Shown: one piece after another, positions 16,200 through 25,729 of the stretch
Position numbering within the stretch: the first letter of the stretch is position 1
How the letters are laid out: each line of letters starts with the position of its first letter
From: Tistrella bauzanensis
GTDB taxonomy: Bacteria; Pseudomonadota; Alphaproteobacteria; Tistrellales; Tistrellaceae
Assembly: GCF_014636235.1 (NCBI RefSeq)
Contig: NZ_BMDZ01000047.1
Coordinates: 1 to 45,015 of the forward strand
Length of the DNA: 45,015 nt
Reading direction: 5' to 3'
The notes under the pieces: generated by a model
Told to the model about the DNA's origin: nothing
The model's database searches: none
Seen by the model: the letters and a program-made list of their open reading frames with translations, nothing else
Program-made: the position numbers and the translations under genes

Positions 16200-19100
16200 A
16201 TGCCGGAGGCCACCCAAGCCGGTGTCGACGACACCGGAGCCGTGCCGATGGACGCGATCGCGGCGCTGATCGAAACCCGCATGGCCGGTGACGGTGCGCG
16301 CGACGCAATGGCATTCATCCGGGCCTATTACGCCGGCGGGCTGGATGAACTGCCGGCCGGCGGCGCCCGCCGGCTGGCCGGTGCCGCGCTCGGCCACATG
16401 GCCTTTGCCCGCACACGCCACCCCGGCGAGACGCTGGTCGATGTGTTCAACCCCGATATCGACCGCCATGGCTGGCAGAGCCGCCACAGCGTGGTGATGA
16501 TCAACACCGACGACCGGCCCTTCCTGGTCGACAGCGTGGTCGCGGCCCTGAACCAGATGGGATTGGCGCTGCATGGGCTGATCCATCCGATCGTCACCCT
16601 GCGCCGCGACGATGATGGCCGCTATCTGGGCATTGCGGCCACCGATGGCGACACCGGAGACGGCGAAGACCAGCCGGGCCGGGTGCTGCGCGAGAGCTTC
16701 ATGCTGATCGAGGTGACCCGCCAGCCCGATGCCGAGGCCCTGGCCCGGATCCGCGGCCGGCTGGTCGAGATCCTGGGCGATGTGGCGCTGGCGGTCGACG
16801 ACTGGCGCCAGATGCGCGACGAGATCGACCGCGCCATCGCCGATATCGAGGCCCTGCCCGACACCACGCTGCCCGATGATATCGCGAGCGAGCATGCGGC
16901 CTTCCTGCGCTGGATCCGCGACGACAACTTCACCTTCCTGGGCTTTCAGGACTGCCGCTTCGCCGCCGCCGACGAGCACGGCCAGCGGCGGGTGGATGTG
17001 GTGAAAACCCTGGGCGTGATGGATGGCCGCACCGACGACAGCGGCCGCGAGCGGCCGCGCGGGCTGGCCGGTTTCACGATCCATACCACCGACACCCCCT
17101 TCGGCCCCGATCCGGTCACCATCACCAAATCGCGGTTCCGCGCCACCGTCCACCGCGCGGCACCGATGGATTATATCGGCGTCAAGACCTATGGCCCCGA
17201 CGGCACGGTTGAAGGCGAGCGGCTGTTTCTGGGCCTGTTCACCTCGGTTGCCTATCACAGCAACCCGCGCGCGATCCCGCTGATCCGGCGCAAGGTGGCC
17301 AGCATCGTCGCGCGTGCCGGCTTCGCCGCCGGCGGCCACGACGCCAAGGCGCTGCTGAATGTGCTGGAAACCTATCCGCGCGACGAATTGCTGCAGATCG
17401 GCGAAGACGACCTGCTGGCCAACGCGCTGGGCATCCTGAAGCTTCAATTGCGCCAGCGGCTCCGGCTGTTCCTGCGCCGCGACGCCTTCGGTCGGTTCTG
17501 GAGCGCGCTGATCTATGTGCCGCGCGACGCCTTCGACGGCCGGCTGCGCCGGCGGATCCTGGCCGAGCTTGAGGCCGCGACCGGCGGCACGCTGGCCGAG
17601 GAGGCGGCCGAACTGGCCGAGGCGCAGATTTCCGAAGCACCGCTCGCCCGGCTGCGCTTCGTGCTGATGGTGGCGCCGGAAGACGAGGTGCCGGCGGTGG
17701 ATGTGGCGGCGCTGGAACGCCGGCTGGCCCGGCTGGTGCGCGGCTGGTCGGATGAACTGCGCGAAGCGCTGGTCGATGCGGTCGGCGAGGAACGCGGCCT
17801 CGCCCTGTGGCGCGGCCCCGGCCGAGGCTTGCCGGCGCATTATGCCGAACGCTTCGGGCCCGAGCACGGCGTTGCCGATCTGCTGAGGCTGGATGCCCTG
17901 GGCAACGACCCGGCGGCGATCGCCATCGCCTTCTATACCCCTGTCGGCGGCAACACCTCGGCGGCGCTGCGCCTGAAACTGGCCCGCCCCGGCGGCCCGA
18001 TCGCGCTGTCCGACGTGCTGCCGATGATCGAGAATCTGGGCTTCCGGGTGATCGACGAACAGCCCTATCCGATCGAGGACGCCGACGCCGGCGGCGCCAT
18101 CGCCTGGCTGCATGATTTCGGGCTGATCGACCTGCATGGCGCGGCCTTCGACCCGGCGCGGCTGGGGCCGTTGCTGGAAGAAACCCTGGCCCGGGTCTGG
18201 CGCGGCGAGGTGGAGAACGACCGCTTCAACGCCTTGGTGCTGCGCGCCGGCCTCACCGCCGACGAGGTCGTGATCCTGCGGGCGCTGTATCGCTATATGC
18301 GCCAGATCGGCCTGCCCTTCGCGCAGAGCACCGTTGAACAGACCCTGACCCGGCATGGCGACATCGCCCGGCTGATCGTGCAGCTGTTCCACGCCCGGCT
18401 CGATCCCACCCGCCATGCCACCGGTTCGGCATCCGATACCGCCGAGGCCGAGGCGGCACGGCTGGTCGACGCGATTGCCCAGGGCCTTGACGCGGTGGTC
18501 AATGTCGACGAGGACCGCATCCTCAGCCGCTATCGCGATGTGGTGCTGGCCGCCCTGCGCACCAATGCCTATCTGCGCAACGGCGATGGCGGCCACCGGC
18601 CGGTGCTGGCGATCAAGCTGGATGGCGCGGCCCTGCCCGACCTGCCGCCGCCCCGGCCGTTCCGCGAGATCTTCGTCTATTCGCCGCGGGTGGAGGCGGT
18701 GCATCTGCGCGGTGGCCGGGTCGCCCGTGGCGGCATCCGCTGGTCCGACCGGCTGGAAGATTTCCGCACCGAGATTCTGGGGCTGATGAAGGCCCAGATG
18801 GTCAAGAACGCGGTGATCGTGCCGACCGGCGCCAAGGGCGGTTTCATCGTCAAGCGGCCCCCCGCGACCCGGCCGGAGCTTCAGGCGGAGGTGATCGGCT
18901 GCTATCGCGATTTCGTCGGCGGCATGCTCGACATCACCGACAATCTGAAGGCCGGCGCGCTGATGCCGCCGGTGTCGGTCCACCGCCGCGACGGCGACGA
19001 CCCCTATCTGGTGGTTGCGGCCGACAAGGGCACCGCCAGCTTTTCCGACATCGCCAACGGCATTGCCGAAGAACGCGGCTTCTGGCTGGGCGATGCCTTC

Positions 19101-21101
19101 GCCTCAGGCGGATCGGCCGGCTATGACCATAAGAAGATGGCGATCACCGCGCGCGGTGCCTGGGTGTCGGTGCGCCGGCATTTCCACGAGGCCGGCGTGG
19201 ATGTCCAGTCCGATCCGGTGTCGGTGATCGGCGTCGGCGACATGGGCGGCGATGTGTTCGGCAACGGCCTGCTCAGGTCTGAAAGCCTGCGGCTGGTGGG
19301 CGCCTTCAACCATCTGCACATCTTCCTGGACCCCGCCCCCGATCCGGCGCGGAGCTTCGCCGAGCGCGCGCGGCTGTTCACCGCCGCCCGCTCAGGCTGG
19401 GGCGATTACGATCCGGCGGTGCTCTCACCCGGCGGCCGGGTTTATGACCGCAGCGCCAAGACCGTCGAGACGACACCCGAAATCCGCGCGCTGCTGGGCA
19501 TCACCGAGACCCGGATCGCGCCCGCGGCACTGATCCGGGCCATGCTGAAGGCGCCCGTCGACCTGCTGTGGTTCGGCGGCATCGGCACATTCGTGCGCGC
19601 CACCCACGAACGCGATGCCGATGCCGGCGACCGCACCAACGACGCATTGCGGGTGACCGCGGCCGAGCTTGGCGCCAGGGTGGTCGGCGAGGGTGCCAAT
19701 CTGGGCTTCACTCAGGCCGCCCGGATCGAATACGCGCTGGCCGGCGGCCGGATCAACACCGATGCCATCGACAATTCCGGCGGTGTCGACTGTTCCGACC
19801 ACGAGGTCAACATCAAGATCCTGTTGGGCGCGGTGCTGGAGGCGGGCGACATGACCCGCAAGCAGCGCGATCTGCTGCTGGGCGAGATGACCGAAGAGGT
19901 CGCAGGCCTGGTGCTCGCCAACAACGAACTTCAGAACCAGGTGCTGTCGGTCGAGCGGCGCGAGGCATTCCACCGGCTGGATCGCCATGCCCGGCTGCTG
20001 CGCGGACTGGAGGCGGCCGGCGTGCTCGACCGCCAGCTTGAACGCCTGCCCGACGAGGCGGAGCTTGCCCGCCGTGCCCGCGACGGGCTGGGGCTCACCC
20101 GGCCCGAACTGTCGGTGCTGCTCGCCTATGCCAAGATCGAACTGACCCACGCAGTCGCCGAGGATCCGCTGCTCGACGATCCGGCGCTGGTCGCGGATCT
20201 GCAATCCTATTTCCCACAGCCGATCGCCGCCCGCTTTCCCGACCATATCGCCGATCATCCGCTGCGCCGCGAGATCCTGGCCACCCATCTGGTCAACGAG
20301 ATGGTCAATCGTGGCGGCCCATGCCTTGCACGCGAACTGGCCGACGAGACCGGCCAGGGTCCGGCCGAGATCCTGCGCGCCTATGTGGTGGCGCGCGACG
20401 TGCTGGACCTGAAGCGGCTGTGGTCGGCACTCGACGAGGCCGAGGGCCGGATGCTGCCGGCCCGACGGCTTGAGGCGCTGGACCGGCTGTCGCGGCGGCT
20501 GACCCAGGCCATGCGCTGGCTGCTGGTGCGCGGCGGCCGCGCCGCCACCATCGGCGAGGTCATCGCCCGCTTCCAGCCCACGGCCACCCGCTTGTCGGCG
20601 GTGCTGGATCAGGTGCTGCCGTCCGAGGTGGCGGCGGCGATCGGCACCGATGCCGGCCGCCTCGCCGCCGACGGGCTGGATGATCAGGCGGCGCACAAGC
20701 TGTCGCAGATGGGATCGCTGGTCTCGGCCTTCGATCTGGCGGCCCTGTCGGAAACCCTGAACCTGCCGGTCGACCGGGTGGCACCGGTCTATTACGCCGT
20801 CGACCCGCGCCTGCGGCTGCATGCCCTGCGTCATGCCGCGCGCGCGATCGTCGTCGACGACCCGTGGGAACGGCTGGCGGTGACCAGCGTCATCGACGAT
20901 CTCTATGGCGTCCAGCGCCGCGCCACCGCCACCATCTTCGCCCGCGATCCCGGCGGCGATGTCGAGGTCTGGGCCACAGCCGAAACCGGCGCCCTCGCCC
21001 GCGCCGCCTCGGCCGTCGACGAGGTGCTCTCGGCCCCCGCCATCACTCTCGCCATGCTCATCGTCGCCGCCCGCCGCCTGACCGCGCTGGCGGGGGGATA
21101 G
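16200..21101 (+). CDS. NAD-specific glutamate dehydrogenase, large (180-kDa) class
   Basis: 1,633 residues, the normal size for the giant bacterial NAD-GDH family. It converts L-glutamate to 2-oxoglutarate plus ammonium with NAD. The N-terminal third contains ACT-like regulatory segments (HSVVMINTDDRPFLVDSVVAAL at about 98-119). The catalytic dehydrogenase core spans about 800-1230: GGRVARGGIRWSDR near 839-852, then KAQMVKNAVIVPTGAKGGFIVK with catalytic-type lysines near 862-883, a DMGGDVFGNGLLRS block near 1014-1027, and VVGEGANLGFTQAARIEYA near 1161-1179 (NAD-binding). IDNSGGVDCSDHEVNIKI follows. The long helical C-terminal domain is complete. GGGGAGGA lies just upstream of the ATG. Monocistronic, ending at a good terminator. 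Confidence 0.95.
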   Translation: MPEATQAGVDDTGAVPMDAIAALIETRMAGDGARDAMAFIRAYYAGGLDELPAGGARRLAGAALGHMAFARTRHPGETLVDVFNPDIDRHGWQSRHSVVMINTDDRPFLVDSVVAALNQMGLALHGLIHPIVTLRRDDDGRYLGIAATDGDTGDGEDQPGRVLRESFMLIEVTRQPDAEALARIRGRLVEILGDVALAVDDWRQMRDEIDRAIADIEALPDTTLPDDIASEHAAFLRWIRDDNFTFLGFQDCRFAAADEHGQRRVDVVKTLGVMDGRTDDSGRERPRGLAGFTIHTTDTPFGPDPVTITKSRFRATVHRAAPMDYIGVKTYGPDGTVEGERLFLGLFTSVAYHSNPRAIPLIRRKVASIVARAGFAAGGHDAKALLNVLETYPRDELLQIGEDDLLANALGILKLQLRQRLRLFLRRDAFGRFWSALIYVPRDAFDGRLRRRILAELEAATGGTLAEEAAELAEAQISEAPLARLRFVLMVAPEDEVPAVDVAALERRLARLVRGWSDELREALVDAVGEERGLALWRGPGRGLPAHYAERFGPEHGVADLLRLDALGNDPAAIAIAFYTPVGGNTSAALRLKLARPGGPIALSDVLPMIENLGFRVIDEQPYPIEDADAGGAIAWLHDFGLIDLHGAAFDPARLGPLLEETLARVWRGEVENDRFNALVLRAGLTADEVVILRALYRYMRQIGLPFAQSTVEQTLTRHGDIARLIVQLFHARLDPTRHATGSASDTAEAEAARLVDAIAQGLDAVVNVDEDRILSRYRDVVLAALRTNAYLRNGDGGHRPVLAIKLDGAALPDLPPPRPFREIFVYSPRVEAVHLRGGRVARGGIRWSDRLEDFRTEILGLMKAQMVKNAVIVPTGAKGGFIVKRPPATRPELQAEVIGCYRDFVGGMLDITDNLKAGALMPPVSVHRRDGDDPYLVVAADKGTASFSDIANGIAEERGFWLGDAFASGGSAGYDHKKMAITARGAWVSVRRHFHEAGVDVQSDPVSVIGVGDMGGDVFGNGLLRSESLRLVGAFNHLHIFLDPAPDPARSFAERARLFTAARSGWGDYDPAVLSPGGRVYDRSAKTVETTPEIRALLGITETRIAPAALIRAMLKAPVDLLWFGGIGTFVRATHERDADAGDRTNDALRVTAAELGARVVGEGANLGFTQAARIEYALAGGRINTDAIDNSGGVDCSDHEVNIKILLGAVLEAGDMTRKQRDLLLGEMTEEVAGLVLANNELQNQVLSVERREAFHRLDRHARLLRGLEAAGVLDRQLERLPDEAELARRARDGLGLTRPELSVLLAYAKIELTHAVAEDPLLDDPALVADLQSYFPQPIAARFPDHIADHPLRREILATHLVNEMVNRGGPCLARELADETGQGPAEILRAYVVARDVLDLKRLWSALDEAEGRMLPARRLEALDRLSRRLTQAMRWLLVRGGRAATIGEVIARFQPTATRLSAVLDQVLPSEVAAAIGTDAGRLAADGLDDQAAHKLSQMGSLVSAFDLAALSETLNLPVDRVAPVYYAVDPRLRLHALRHAARAIVVDDPWERLAVTSVIDDLYGVQRRATATIFARDPGGDVEVWATAETGALARAASAVDEVLSAPAITLAMLIVAARRLTALAGG

Positions 21102-21183
21102 CGGCGCGGCCGGGCTTTGCAAGGATAACAACACTTTCAATCTTGCCCGGCGATACAGGATCGCTCTATCTTTAATGAACAGC

Positions 21184-21226
21184 GCCGGCCCCTCTGCACG
21201 TTACCGTGTAAGGGCCGGCTTTTTTT
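21184..21226 (+). terminator. Rho-independent terminator of the glutamate dehydrogenase gene
   Basis: GCCGGCCC (21184-21191) pairs with GGGCCGGC (21212-21219) and is followed directly by seven T residues (21220-21226). It lies 83 bp after the stop codon. Confidence 0.92.
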
Positions 21227-21344
21227 GCCCTGGATTTCTTGATGACTGGTGATATGAAGCCCTTTGGTCCCGCTGTCTCAAAGTATCGCCCATTTACCTC
21301 CTTCACTTCGAAGCATATCATTTCGAGATCTTGAGCAATGGCGG

Positions 21345-21674
21345 ATGCCAAGCACAATGGTCCCTGATCTCACTCAACTTTCAGGTCTGGATCTGCATGG
21401 AGGGGCACCGTCCGCTGTGACCCTGACCGCACGGATCGCGCACGGATTGTCGTCTGACAAGGAGGAGCGGAGAGCGCAAAGCGCGCGGCTCACACAGATG
21501 TGGAGCGAAGCGCTGACGGTGTGGAAAGACGTGGAGGCAGCAGGACGGTTCCTTGTCCGCCCGCACCCTATGCTCGAAGACCGGATGCCGGTCGACGTTG
21601 TCATCCAGAGCGCCGCCAGTGCCAATCTGGTGTCGGATATCCTGAGACGCCTCAAGCACGGCAGCGCTGCGTGA
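21345..21674 (+). CDS. Orphan MbcA/ParS/Xre-type antitoxin (DUF2384-like)
   Basis: 109 residues from ATG 21345; 21357 is another possible start and the frame is open back to 21264. The C-terminal half matches the toxin-binding domain of Xre/MbcA/ParS antitoxins: [27 protein letters not shown] (about 54-80; the family pattern is ArrWLxxPxpxLgGrtPld), then [17 protein letters not shown] at the end (family: VxxLLxRixxGxxa). The N-terminal part is short for a full HTH. Such antitoxins are normally followed by a RES- or MbcT-type toxin gene; here purH follows convergently and no toxin frame exists on either side. The 21230-21380 region is AT-rich compared with its neighbours, consistent with acquisition. 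Confidence 0.6.
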   Translation: MPSTMVPDLTQLSGLDLHGGAPSAVTLTARIAHGLSSDKEERRAQSARLTQMWSEALTVWKDVEAAGRFLVRPHPMLEDRMPVDVVIQSAASANLVSDILRRLKHGSAA

Positions 21675-21707
21675 CCACGCCTCGTCATTCCAACCTCTCG
21701 CCCACAC

Positions 21708-21742
21708 AAAAACCCCCGGCTCGCGCCTGCAAGCCGGGGGGT
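21708..21742 (-). terminator. Bidirectional terminator between purH and the antitoxin gene
   Basis: ACCCCCGGCT (21712-21721) pairs with AGCCGGGGG(G)T (21732-21742). Read on the minus strand it is followed by TTTTT (21712-21708), so it ends purH; on the plus strand GTTTG follows and it may also stop the antitoxin transcript. Confidence 0.82.
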
Positions 21743-21777
21743 TTGTCGTCGTGGAGACGCCGAACAATGGCGGCTGA

Positions 21778-23361
21778 TCAATGCCGGAAATGGCGCATGC
21801 CGGTGAAGACCATGGCCAGGCCATGCTCGTCGGCGGCCTTGATCACCTCGTCGTCGCGGACCGAGCCGCCGGGTTGGATGACCGCGGTGGCACCGGCGGC
21901 CACCGCCGCCAGCAGGCCGTCGGCGAAGGGGAAGAAGGCGTCCGAGGCGACCACAGAGCCGTCGGTCAGCCGGCCGGTCAGGCCCTGGGCCTGGGCCGCG
22001 TCTTCCGACTTGCGGGCGGCGATGCGGGCGCTGTCGACCCGGCTCATCTGGCCGGCGCCGATGCCGACCGTGGCACCGTTCTTGACATAGACGATCGCGT
22101 TCGACTTCACATGCTTGCAGACCCGGAAGGCGGTCAGCAGATCGTCGAGCTCCTGAGCGGTCGGGTTGCGCTTCGTCACCACCCGCAGATCGTCGCGGCC
22201 GATGCGGCCGCCGTCGCGGGTCTGGACCAGCAGACCGCCGGCGATGGAGCGCACCGCCAGCCCCGGCGCCGCCGGATCGGGCAGCCGGCCGGCTTCCAGA
22301 ACCCGCAGGTTCTTCTTGGCCGCGAACACCGCGCGCGCGGCTTGCGTGATCTCGGGCGCGATGATCACCTCGGTGAAGATCTTGGCGATTTCCACCGCCA
22401 GCGCCTCGTCGAGCGGCCGGTTGACCGCGACGATACCGCCGAAGGCCGAGACCGGGTCGCAGGCCAGCGCCGCCGCATAGGCCGCGGTCAGATCGGCCCC
22501 CTCGGCGACGCCGCAGGGGTTGGCATGCTTGATGATCGCCACCGCCGGCCGGTCGAATTCGGCCACCAGCTCATAGGCGGCGTCGGTGTCGTTCAGGTTG
22601 TTGTAGGACAGCTCCTTGCCCTGCAACTGGCGCGCCGAGGCGACACCGGGGCGGTCTTCGCCGGTGGTGTAGAACGCCGCCGACTGGTGCGGGTTCTCGC
22701 CATAGCGCAGCATCTGGCCGCGATTGCCGCCCACCGTCAGCCGCTCGGGCAGGGCATCCTCGGCCTGTTCCGCGAACCAACGGCCGATGGCGGTGTCATA
22801 GGCCGCGGTGCGGCGATAGGCGCGACCCGCCAGAGCGCGGCGCAGCTCCGGCGTGGTGGCGCCGCGATTGACCGCCATATCCGCCCGCACCAGGGCGTAA
22901 TCGGCCGCATCGACAACCACGGTCACGAAATCATGGTTCTTGGCCGCGGCGCGGATCAGGGCCGGTCCGCCGATGTCGATATTCTCGATCACCTCGTCCC
23001 AGCCGGCACCGGCGGCCACCGTCGCCTCGAACGGATACAGGTTCACCACCACCAGATCGATCGCGTCGATCTCGTGCTCGGCCATGGCGTCGCGATGGGT
23101 GACGAGGTCACGCCGGCCCAGAATGCCACCATGCACCTTGGGATGCAGGGTCTTCACCCGGCCGTCGAGCATTTCGGGAAAACCGGTCATGTCGGCGACG
23201 TCGACGACCGGCAGGCCGGCCTGCCGCAGCAGCTTTGCGGAACCGCCGGTCGAGAGGATCTCGACGCCGCTGTCCACAAGGTAGCGGGCGAAATCGACCA
23301 GACCGGTCTTGTCGGACACCGAGATCAGGGCGCGCGAAATGCGAGTGCCGGCGGGTGCCAT
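21778..23361 (-). CDS. purH: Bifunctional AICAR formyltransferase/IMP cyclohydrolase
   Basis: 527 residues, the standard PurH length. The N-terminal MGS-like IMP cyclohydrolase domain starts with [21 protein letters not shown] and contains [11 protein letters not shown] and [19 protein letters not shown]. The formyltransferase domain contains [26 protein letters not shown] (with the catalytic Lys-His) and [25 protein letters not shown], and it ends [25 protein letters not shown]. Catalyses the last two steps of de novo IMP synthesis in the cytoplasm. The start at 23361 was chosen because GGAGG precedes it at proper spacing; a start nine codons upstream is open but not needed. Confidence 0.97.
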   Translation of the reverse strand: MAPAGTRISRALISVSDKTGLVDFARYLVDSGVEILSTGGSAKLLRQAGLPVVDVADMTGFPEMLDGRVKTLHPKVHGGILGRRDLVTHRDAMAEHEIDAIDLVVVNLYPFEATVAAGAGWDEVIENIDIGGPALIRAAAKNHDFVTVVVDAADYALVRADMAVNRGATTPELRRALAGRAYRRTAAYDTAIGRWFAEQAEDALPERLTVGGNRGQMLRYGENPHQSAAFYTTGEDRPGVASARQLQGKELSYNNLNDTDAAYELVAEFDRPAVAIIKHANPCGVAEGADLTAAYAAALACDPVSAFGGIVAVNRPLDEALAVEIAKIFTEVIIAPEITQAARAVFAAKKNLRVLEAGRLPDPAAPGLAVRSIAGGLLVQTRDGGRIGRDDLRVVTKRNPTAQELDDLLTAFRVCKHVKSNAIVYVKNGATVGIGAGQMSRVDSARIAARKSEDAAQAQGLTGRLTDGSVVASDAFFPFADGLLAAVAAGATAVIQPGGSVRDDEVIKAADEHGLAMVFTGMRHFRH

Positions 23362-23497
23362 CCGGAGGGCCTCCGTTTGATGGATCAATGGCTTGTCTCA
23401 AGCCGGGAGCGAGATGGCGGGGCTATAGCAGGAAACGCGTCGCGACGCCAGACCGCTGCCGCGCATGCGAGCCGCGCAAGGCCGGCAGACCGCGCCA

Positions 23498-24559
23498 TCA
23501 GCGTCGGCCGTCACCTGATGGCAGCAGCCAGGCCCCAAGGCCGGCGGCGCCCGCCAGCAGCAGCATCAGCCCGAAGGCGACCGAGGCCGCGAAGGCATCG
23601 GCGGTGGCGATGCCCGCCAGCGGCAGCAGGGTCACCGCCGCCCCTTCCCGCACACCCCAGCCCGCAATCGCGATCGGCAGGGTGGCGGCGGTGGCAAGCA
23701 ACACCCCCAGCGCCATGCCGGCCACCGGTTCCAGCCCCAGCCCCAGCGCCTGGGCCACCGCCCAGAAGGCGAGCCCGGTCAGGCTGTGGATCACCAGCGT
23801 CGGCGCCAGCAGCGCCAGCGCCAGCCGTGGCCTGCGGGCCAGCCGCCGCAGATCGCGCAGCACTCGGTCGGCCCCGGCACCCAACCGGGCCCGGCGACTG
23901 GTGGGATCGAGCGGCCGGACACGGCGTCGCTTTCGTCGGCGCCGCTGCCGACGGGCCAGCAGCCCTGCCGCCAGCACCGGCGCCAGCCCGATCAGCGCCG
24001 CCGCCACCGGCAGCAGGGCCAGACCGGGGGCCCGTTCCGATGTCGCCGCCGCGATGCCCAGCGCCGGCAGCAGCGCCAGGGCCACCGCCGCCGCGATCGC
24101 CAGCCCCATCAGCCCCGCCAGCCGGTCGAGCACCACGCCTGAGACCAGCGCCGCCACCGGCCGGTCGGGCCGCCGGACCAGCCCGATCCGCGCGGCATCG
24201 GTGCCGATCGAGGCCGGCAGCGCCTGCCCAAGCCCGTTGGCGACCAGCAGAGCCCGCAGGGCCGTGCGGCCGCGCAGCACGATGCCGGTCGCCCGGGCCG
24301 CCCGCCGCCAGCGCAGCGCCGATATGACCGTCTGCGCAAAGACGATGCCGATCGCGGCCAGAATCCAGCCCGGATCGGTGGTGGCAAGCCGGTCGACCAC
24401 GTCGCGCGCGCGCGCATCCGGCAGGGCCAGCGCCAGCGCCGCAAGCGTGATGGCGATCTTGGCGATCAGACCCAGCCGACGACGCCGCCGGCCATGCTGC
24501 GGCATGGCCACGGAGGGATCTGCGGGGTCGGTTGCGACCGGGGCGGGCGTGAATGACAT
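23498..24559 (-). CDS. YbhN/LPG-synthase-TM family integral membrane protein
   Basis: 353 residues, about seven to eight membrane segments, matching the flippase-like UPF0104 (lysylphosphatidylglycerol synthase transmembrane) family. Typical features: an Arg/Lys-rich cytoplasmic N-terminus followed by LGLIAKIAITLAALALAL; WILAAIGIVFAQTVISALRWRRAA; then ANGLGQALPASIGTDAARIGLVRR (the G-x-x-LPGxxGxDxxR-like loop of the family); VSGVVLDRLAGLMGLAIAAAVAL; and GWGVREGAAVTLLPLAGIATADAFAASVAFGLML near the C-terminus. Family members move lipid-linked or polar-lipid substrates across the inner membrane. A Lys/Arg-rich loop (ARRQRRRRKRRRVR) near residue 195 is unusually basic. The frame continues upstream to 24712, but the start at 24559 avoids a non-family leader. 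Confidence 0.8.
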   Translation of the reverse strand: MSFTPAPVATDPADPSVAMPQHGRRRRRLGLIAKIAITLAALALALPDARARDVVDRLATTDPGWILAAIGIVFAQTVISALRWRRAARATGIVLRGRTALRALLVANGLGQALPASIGTDAARIGLVRRPDRPVAALVSGVVLDRLAGLMGLAIAAAVALALLPALGIAAATSERAPGLALLPVAAALIGLAPVLAAGLLARRQRRRRKRRRVRPLDPTSRRARLGAGADRVLRDLRRLARRPRLALALLAPTLVIHSLTGLAFWAVAQALGLGLEPVAGMALGVLLATAATLPIAIAGWGVREGAAVTLLPLAGIATADAFAASVAFGLMLLLAGAAGLGAWLLPSGDGRR

Positions 24560-24704
24560 GCGACCTGATATGGCACGAGTACGGCGGAATGCGAGAGGCG
24601 ACAGGGAATGCGTGGCCCGAACAGGCGGCACTTGCGGGCCACGGCGACACTTGTCTACCCTTTCGGGCAGCCGCCCAATCATCGCCCGAGGAAAACGCCC
24701 CGCC

Positions 24705-25703
24705 ATGTCCACACGCTATCGCGCCTTCGTCATCGACCGCCAGGATGATCGCATCACCCGCGAGGTCACCCGCCGCGAGACCAGCGATCTGCCGGAGGGC
24801 GAGGTCACCATCCGCGTCGCCTGGTCGAGCGTCAATTACAAGGACGGGCTGGCGACCTTGGCCAAGGGCGGTGTCGCCCGACGCTATCCGCTGGTGCCGG
24901 GCATCGATCTGGCCGGCACGGTCACCGAAAGCCGCGATCCGCGCTTCGCCGAGGGTGACGAGGTGCTGGTGACCGGGTTCGAGACCGGCGTCGCCCATGA
25001 TGGCGGCTTCGCCGAGCTTGCCCGGGTGAAGGCCGACTGGGTGGTGAAGCGCCCGGCCGGCCTGTCGGCCGAAGAGGCGATGGCCTTCGGCACCGCCGGC
25101 TTCACCGCCGCCCTGTCGGTGCGCCGGCTGGAAGAGAACGGCCTCAAGCCCGATCAGGGGCCGGTGCTGGTGACCGGCGCCACCGGCGGCGTCGGCAGCC
25201 ATGCCGTCGCCATGCTGGCCGGGCTGGGCTATGAGGTCCATGCCGGCACCGGCAAGGCCGATGCGGCCGATTATCTGAAGAGCCTGGGGGCCGCCGCCAT
25301 CGTCGACCGCCAGACCCTCGCCACGGCCGGCAAGCCGGTCGACAGCCAGCTATGGGCGGCGGTGGTCGATCCGGTGGGCGGTGCCACCCTGGCACGGGCG
25401 CTGTCGACCACCCGCTATGGCGGCTCGGTCGCGGTCAGCGGCCTGACCGGCGGCGTGAAGGTCGAGACCACCGTGCTGCCCTTCATCCTGCGCGGCGTGA
25501 ACCTGCTGGGCATCGACTCGGTCTATTGCCCGATGGCGCCGCGCGTGGCGCTGTGGGACCGGATGGCCGGCGATCTGAAGCATGCGCATCTCACCGGCGC
25601 CCTGGTCCACAAGATCGGCCTGTCGGGGCTGGACGAGGCCCTGGCCCGGATTCTGGCCGGCGGCATGACCGGCCGCGCCCTGCTGGATCTTTCGGCCGAC
25701 TGA
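24705..25703 (+). CDS. acuI: Acrylyl-CoA reductase (NADPH), YhdH/AcuI-type quinone oxidoreductase
   Basis: 332 residues, a zinc-independent medium-chain dehydrogenase. It begins YRAFVIDRQDDRITREVTRRETSDLPEGEVTIRVAWSSVNYKDGLA, where the SVNYKDGLA block defines the YhdH/AcuI branch. PLVPGIDLAGTVTES, FGTAGFTAALSVRRLEENGL and the NADPH motif VLVTGATGGVGSHAVAML (about 154-171) follow, with GINLLGIDSVYCP-like VNLLGIDSVYCPMAPR near 267-282. AcuI reduces acryloyl-CoA to propionyl-CoA in 3-hydroxypropionate and DMSP metabolism and detoxifies acrylate. GAGGA lies upstream. An SRAP gene follows after 26 bp. Confidence 0.9.
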   Translation: MSTRYRAFVIDRQDDRITREVTRRETSDLPEGEVTIRVAWSSVNYKDGLATLAKGGVARRYPLVPGIDLAGTVTESRDPRFAEGDEVLVTGFETGVAHDGGFAELARVKADWVVKRPAGLSAEEAMAFGTAGFTAALSVRRLEENGLKPDQGPVLVTGATGGVGSHAVAMLAGLGYEVHAGTGKADAADYLKSLGAAAIVDRQTLATAGKPVDSQLWAAVVDPVGGATLARALSTTRYGGSVAVSGLTGGVKVETTVLPFILRGVNLLGIDSVYCPMAPRVALWDRMAGDLKHAHLTGALVHKIGLSGLDEALARILAGGMTGRALLDLSAD

Positions 25704-25729
25704 GGCATCGGCGAACGGGGGCGGACCGG

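Noticed and set aside
15963-18983. 1,006-codon minus-strand open frame opposite the glutamate dehydrogenase gene
   Set aside because: It is an antisense shadow produced by high third-position GC; the plus-strand frame encodes a full recognised enzyme and the minus translation is Gln/His/Arg/Gly-rich without domains.
21172-21357. 61-codon minus-strand frame downstream of the glutamate dehydrogenase
   Set aside because: It runs through the rho-independent terminator at 21184-21226 and has no family features or convincing ribosome binding site.
21781-24327. 848-codon plus-strand open frame opposite purH and the YbhN-like gene
   Set aside because: Antisense of two well-recognised minus-strand genes; composition is low-complexity Arg/Pro/Gly and no motif is visible.
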